A DNA stretch of 64,000 nucleotides. It comes from Planctomycetota bacterium (lineage in GTDB: Bacteria; Planctomycetota; Phycisphaerae; Phycisphaerales; UBA1924). The position numbers and the translations under genes are program-made. Of this stretch, positions 60,422 through 64,000 are shown one piece after another; within the stretch, counting starts at the first letter, position 1, and every line of letters starts with the position of its first letter. The stretch is from positions 124,001 to 188,000 of the forward strand of contig JANRJM010000018.1 of the NCBI GenBank assembly GCA_033763975.1, written 5' to 3'. The notes under the pieces were generated by a model. The model was not told the DNA's origin and ran no database searches. It saw nothing but the letters and a program-made list of their open reading frames with translations.

Positions 60422-62794
60422 TTACGGGCACGGGCCGCCGGCGACGACATCGGTCAGCGACGCGATGTCGTCCTGGTCGGTGTTGCCGTCGGTGTTGAAG
60501 TCCGGGTCGATGCCGGTGGGGTTCGATCCCCCGCCGATGACGTCGGTGAGGTAGGCGATGTCGTCCTGATCGACGTTGCCGTCGCCGTTGAGGTCCGGGC
60601 AGCACGAGACGACGACGGTGACGGGGCTGGTCGTGAAGTTGCCGCAGGCGTTCGCCACGCGGCAGGTGTAGATGCCCGAATCACCCTGGGTGGCGGCGTC
60701 GACGACGAGCGTGCGCGTCAGGGCGGTGGGGTTGTCGGCGGGGTTGACGGGCGCGGCGTTGCGACGCCACTGGTAGGTCAGCCCCGCACTGTCGCCCGCG
60801 ACGCCGACATCCAGCACGAGCTGCGAGCCGGTGCACACGAACGTGTCGCTCGGGGGCGAGACGAGATCAAGGCAGGGGATCGCGAGCGAGAGTCGCACGC
60901 GGGTGGGATCCCGCGGCACGAGCACGCCCGGGACAGCGACCACGCCCTCGCTCTCGGCCGGCACGACGCCGCTCTGCACGACCGCGCCGGACGCGATGTC
61001 CGTCACCGTCCAGTCGACGGGCGTGCCCTCGATGGGGCGGAACTGTGCGACCTTGCGCGGGATGACGTCTGTCTTGATGCGCGGGACCGGGGCGTTGTCG
61101 ATGGCGACGCCCGAGAGTCCGGTGGCGTAGAGGGTGGCGCCCCAGGTGGTGGGGGTGTCGGTGACGCCGGTCCACTCGAAATAGCCCTCCCACGTGCCCC
61201 AGGGGTCGCCGAGGTTCGGGTTGCCGTTGCCGGGGTCGGGCTGGCGCGAGAGGGGCGTGGCGGGGTCGTGGTCGGCGTTGAAGAAGCCGGGGTAGGACTG
61301 GTTGGCGCGGTAGGTGTCGACGAGGTACTGGGCCGACGGGCGCACGGTGCGGACGGGGGCGACCCACTGGCCGATGTCGGGGCCGGGGGTGGGCTGCTCG
61401 GTGGTCCAGAGTTCGATGCCGTGCTCGCGTTCGTCCCAGGCGATCATGGTGCCGCAGCGCGAGTCGTTGATGTCGTCGAGGATGTCGCGCATGGAGGAGT
61501 TCCAGGCGGCGGCGGTGGCGACGTCGCGCTTGCCGAAGTACATGCGGGTGAAGGGGAAGTCGCGCTGCGTCGCGGAGATGCGGGTGGACGCGGTGAAGAA
61601 GTCAACGACGCGGACGGGATCGCCGTCGGGCCCGAGGACATTGCTCGCGAGGTTCTGGTCGTTGGTGCCGCGGAGGAAGTTCTCGTCGCCGGTGCTGCCC
61701 GAGGGCAGGTTGAGGGCCGGGGTGTAGCAGACGGCGGCGCAGAACCGCTCGGGGCGGAGGCGGGTGAGGTGCGACGTGCCGCGACCGCCGCCGCTGTGCC
61801 CGATCATGGCGACGCGGGTGGGGTCGAGGTCGTAGGGGGATTGCGGGCTGAGAAGCCAGTCGAGGATCCAGTGCACGCGCCGCTGGGTGAAGTTCACGAC
61901 GGTCTCGCCGTCGAGCGGCGGGACGCGCGGGAGCGAGTCGAAGGGATCAACCGAGGTGACGTAGCCGAGCCACGAGGTGTTCGAGCGGACGAGGCTGCCC
62001 TCGATGTTGGCGTAGAACGAGTCGTCGGGCGCGACGACGATGCCGTCGGTGAGCGGCAGCGAGATGGGCGCCCGCGCGGGAACGCCCGGGAGGAACAGCT
62101 CGTACTCGCCCCCGCCGCCGTGCATCGCAAAGACGCACGACAGGTCCTGGTTGGGCGGGGCGACGATGGGGCGCGCCACGGCGAAGACGTGCGGCACGCC
62201 GTTCTTGGCGGCGTTCGCGAGCACGGGGATGTCGGGCCGGGCGTTTGTGTGGTCGTCGCGTCCTTCGGCCCACACGACGAACGCGGTGTACGGGAAGCCG
62301 CCCGGCGTGAAGCCGTCGAACTGCGGGTGCGGGCGGATGGCGTCGCCGACGGGGTCGTACATGAAGGCGGCGGCGGTGCTGTTGCCGGCGTTCACCGTCG
62401 TCGAACCGGTGTCGACCACCGCGAAGAACAGGTTGCCGCTGGACCGGGGCGTGTACGCGAAGGCGCCCTCGTCGGGCGCGAGGCGGTACGTGCCGCCCGC
62501 GGGCGTGGGCAGGAGGAGCCGGGCGGCCGGGTTCAACTCCGTGAGGCGTGCGCCGGTGTACTCGGGGTAGAAGAGCCGTCCGACCCGGTCCATGTTCGCG
62601 ACGTTGACCTGCGCCGCGACGGAGGCGTAGACCTCGACGGTGTCCGTCGGGGCGGCCGGCGGCGCGGTGAACTGCCAGACGACGAACACCTGGCCCTCCG
62701 CGTACCACGAGCGGACGTTGAAGGGCTGGGCCTCCGCCGCGCCGGCGAAGGCGGCGAGCGCGAGTGCGACCGATGCGATCCGATTCCGTTGCAT
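60422..62794 (-). CDS. Secreted alpha/beta-hydrolase with Ig-like domain and dockerin-like tail
   Basis: ATG 62794 gives 790 residues. After the signal peptide (RIASVALALAAFAGAAEA) comes a region of about 230 residues, then an esterase/depolymerase-like domain with HGGGGEYELFLP (oxyanion region), GHSGGGRGTS (nucleophile Ser334) and later EREHGIELW, which may supply the catalytic His. A beta-rich part, then an Ig-like domain (FVCTGSQLVLDVGVAGDSAGLTYQWRRN), and a C-terminal dockerin-like pair (DLNGDGNVDQDDI, DFNTDGNTDQDDI) follow. It probably acts on an extracellular polymer ester. It lies upstream of the riboswitch, outside that operon. Confidence 0.85.
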   Translation of the reverse strand: MQRNRIASVALALAAFAGAAEAQPFNVRSWYAEGQVFVVWQFTAPPAAPTDTVEVYASVAAQVNVANMDRVGRLFYPEYTGARLTELNPAARLLLPTPAGGTYRLAPDEGAFAYTPRSSGNLFFAVVDTGSTTVNAGNSTAAAFMYDPVGDAIRPHPQFDGFTPGGFPYTAFVVWAEGRDDHTNARPDIPVLANAAKNGVPHVFAVARPIVAPPNQDLSCVFAMHGGGGEYELFLPGVPARAPISLPLTDGIVVAPDDSFYANIEGSLVRSNTSWLGYVTSVDPFDSLPRVPPLDGETVVNFTQRRVHWILDWLLSPQSPYDLDPTRVAMIGHSGGGRGTSHLTRLRPERFCAAVCYTPALNLPSGSTGDENFLRGTNDQNLASNVLGPDGDPVRVVDFFTASTRISATQRDFPFTRMYFGKRDVATAAAWNSSMRDILDDINDSRCGTMIAWDEREHGIELWTTEQPTPGPDIGQWVAPVRTVRPSAQYLVDTYRANQSYPGFFNADHDPATPLSRQPDPGNGNPNLGDPWGTWEGYFEWTGVTDTPTTWGATLYATGLSGVAIDNAPVPRIKTDVIPRKVAQFRPIEGTPVDWTVTDIASGAVVQSGVVPAESEGVVAVPGVLVPRDPTRVRLSLAIPCLDLVSPPSDTFVCTGSQLVLDVGVAGDSAGLTYQWRRNAAPVNPADNPTALTRTLVVDAATQGDSGIYTCRVANACGNFTTSPVTVVVSCCPDLNGDGNVDQDDIAYLTDVIGGGSNPTGIDPDFNTDGNTDQDDIASLTDVVAGGPCP

Positions 62795-63055
62795 GCTGCA
62801 CCATCCTCTGTTCGAGCAGCGCCCCGGCGGCCTCGCGAAGGTCCGGAAACCTCCCCGACGGGGCGTTGCGTGACGGGATGGTGAACGCCGGTGCGTGCCC
62901 GATATTGTCGCGCGGGCGTCAAGATCGCGCGAAGCCGCGCGGGCGACGCGGGGAGCAGTGCGGCGTGCGCAGAGAAAAGCCGCTCGACGCACGCGGCACG
63001 CCGCGGGATCGAACGGCTCGGCAATGGGCTTCTTCGTGCGGCGACGGATCGCGGG

Positions 63056-63313
63056 CTACTTCACGATCTTCACGCTCACGCCGCTGTGCTTGCTCTTCAC
63101 GAGCGCGATGGCGGCGTCGTTCATCTGCTTGGACTGCTTGTTCTCGTCGCCCGCCATGTTGCGCGTCATGTTGATGTCGAACGAGCCCTTCTTCGTGGGC
63201 TCTTCCTCGTCGTAGTACTCGTACGACCACTTCGGCAAGGTGCCGGCCTTCCCGGCGTTGTGCATGAACTTGGGGCTCGAAGTCTTCACGAGTTTGACGC
63301 AGTACACCGGCAT
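63056..63313 (-). CDS. Small basic protein of unknown function
   Basis: ATG 63313 was preferred because MPVYCVKLVKTSSPKFMHNAGKAGTLPKW begins the protein-like composition and a GGAG-like site lies before it. The 85-residue protein is rich in Lys, Ser and Asn (TRNMAGDENKQSKQMNDAAIALVKSKHSGVSVKIVK), with no signal peptide and no recognised domain. It is soluble and positively charged at the C-terminus. Confidence 0.68.
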   Translation of the reverse strand: MPVYCVKLVKTSSPKFMHNAGKAGTLPKWSYEYYDEEEPTKKGSFDINMTRNMAGDENKQSKQMNDAAIALVKSKHSGVSVKIVK

Positions 63314-63430
63314 GGCCAGTTCTCCGAAGCGGGTCGTGCCCCTCGGGGCACCTCCCACCCGCGCCGACACGCTACCGCGCGCCGCGATCGCCCGCAAGCG
63401 GGGGAGGGCAACCGACCTGCCGGCTGGCGC

Positions 63431-63652
63431 TTACGACGCGGCGGCGTAGATCGCCGGGCGGTACCGGGGCTTGGGCACCTTGCGCCCGTCCGCCTTCGCT
63501 GACGCCAGCCACGCCTTCTGCGCGACCAGCACCTCGCGCACGGCGTCTTCCGGAGTCTTGCCCCAGGCCGAGCAGTACTTGAGGTCCGGAATGTCGGCGA
63601 TGTAGCCGTCGTCTTCTTTGCTGTAGAAGATGTTGATGAGGTACGCGGTCAT
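63431..63652 (-). CDS. HicB-family antitoxin-like protein (orphan)
   Basis: The 73-residue protein reads TAYLINIFYSKEDDGYIADIPDLKYCSAWGKTPEDAVREVLVAQKAWL, the usual HicB fold: a partial RNase-H-like strand pattern, then the helix after GKTPEDA. Family members neutralise HicA mRNA interferases. No HicA gene (about 60-80 codons with an SHxxW-type motif) is seen on either side, so it is an orphan or acts as a regulator. An upstream ATG (63691) would add 13 residues with no family match. Confidence 0.75.
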   Translation of the reverse strand: MTAYLINIFYSKEDDGYIADIPDLKYCSAWGKTPEDAVREVLVAQKAWLASAKADGRKVPKPRYRPAIYAAAS

Positions 63653-63700
63653 GCCATCGCGACCTCGACGCAGCAGAGTTCTGAATAACAATCTAGAAAA

Positions 63701-64000
63701 TCACCGATTCGCATAAATGGCTGCTGTGATTGATGCAACAGCATTATCTCGTGAAATGTTCCCCCAAAGGGGCAACAAAATACGCTCCCCGGGCGATACT
63801 TCGGTGGCTAATCTAACAGATATCATAAAATCATCGGGGATGAGTGTGTGCAACTGGACCAACAAGTCGTCCCTCGAAGTATTTGTGTCGGCAAGATAAA
63901 GCCCAAAGTGTCTGCTTTCTGTTAGTGCGAAGCCGGGCAATATTGTGTCGTCGACGCGAATAGAGCTGGATCGATCTGTGCCCTCTGGCATTTCAGCGAG
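63701..64000 (-). CDS. AT-rich gene fragment, 5' end outside window
   Basis: The minus-strand frame is open to the window edge. Its 96 visible codons (from an internal Met) encode a soluble protein (DDTILPGFALTESRHFGLYLADTNTSRDDLLVQLHTLIPDD...LLPLWGNISRDNAVASI). Its base composition is near 45-50% G+C, unlike the rest of the window, so it probably belongs to an acquired element that continues beyond 64000. I recognise no family. Confidence 0.5.
   Translation of the reverse strand, partial: LAEMPEGTDRSSSIRVDDTILPGFALTESRHFGLYLADTNTSRDDLLVQLHTLIPDDFMISVRLATEVSPGERILLPLWGNISRDNAVASITAAIYANR

Noticed and set aside
63056-63313. Possible HicA toxin partner of the HicB-like gene
   Set aside because: The protein lacks the HicA double-stranded-RNA-binding fold pattern and catalytic His; it is rich in Lys and Asn with no such motif.

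Overview
The window is high-GC DNA (about 70% G+C by eye) with tightly packed genes on both strands. It looks like a chromosome segment of a planctomycete, most likely class Phycisphaerae. That placement rests on several secreted proteins with Pro-X-Pro/hydrophobic/poly-Arg tails (PEP-CTERM-like), dockerin-like DLNGDGNVDQDD tails, prepilin-type N-termini on otherwise unique secreted proteins, and small membrane proteins with a CxxC...CPECGR zinc ribbon. No 16S rRNA is present, so this is an inference from gene content.

Layout. 1-11.8 kb: a phosphatase/cytochrome-like fusion cut by the window edge, a long-form isocitrate dehydrogenase with NAD-type specificity residues, a DinB protein with a histone-like tail, a pseudopilin, TsaC/Sua5, a TolC-like lipoprotein and a FIST sensor protein. 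11.8-20.9 kb: two secreted proteins, a composite palindrome, fumarylacetoacetase, an RluA-type pseudouridine synthase, glutamate dehydrogenase, an ArsR-SRPBCC pair with a clear operator, and a dihydrouridine synthase carrying an unusual insertion. 21-24.4 kb: DUF1573, rhodanese and MauE/DoxX proteins, then lone bS18 and free-methionine-sulfoxide reductase. 24.4-26.1 kb: a small decayed island with interspersed repeats, an Fn3-like C-terminal remnant, a lower-GC unknown gene and a vsr endonuclease remnant. 26.1-32.9 kb: a B12-fold protein lacking the His ligand, UbiE, an M48 lipoprotein, and an ECF sigma/anti-sigma/secreted-protein operon. 33-44.7 kb: TypA, PheA, a Tat-exported asparaginase-family enzyme, a TolB-like propeller, bL21, a glycosyltransferase and a DUF4397 protein. 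45-56.1 kb: rplK-rplA-rplJ-rplL and rpoB-rpoC, with a small membrane protein between rpoB and rpoC. 56.2-62.8 kb: a cobalamin riboswitch followed by a four-gene cell-surface operon, preceded by a dockerin-tagged hydrolase. 63-64 kb: a small basic protein, an orphan HicB and an AT-rich end that looks foreign.

The most interesting system is at 56.2-60.3 kb on the minus strand. A well-formed B12 riboswitch, with its own sigma70-like promoter, precedes a surface beta-sandwich protein, a PQQ-like beta-propeller with a dockerin-like tail, a pseudopilin and a Bfd-like [2Fe-2S] protein, all tightly spaced. I read this as a candidate cobalamin-responsive surface capture or uptake operon. It recalls in general logic the surface B12-binding proteins of Bacteroidetes but has a different gene set. 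Other points worth checking are the missing second zinc site of RpoC, the three hairpins between rplJ and rplL, and a shared TTGC-N17 promoter architecture.
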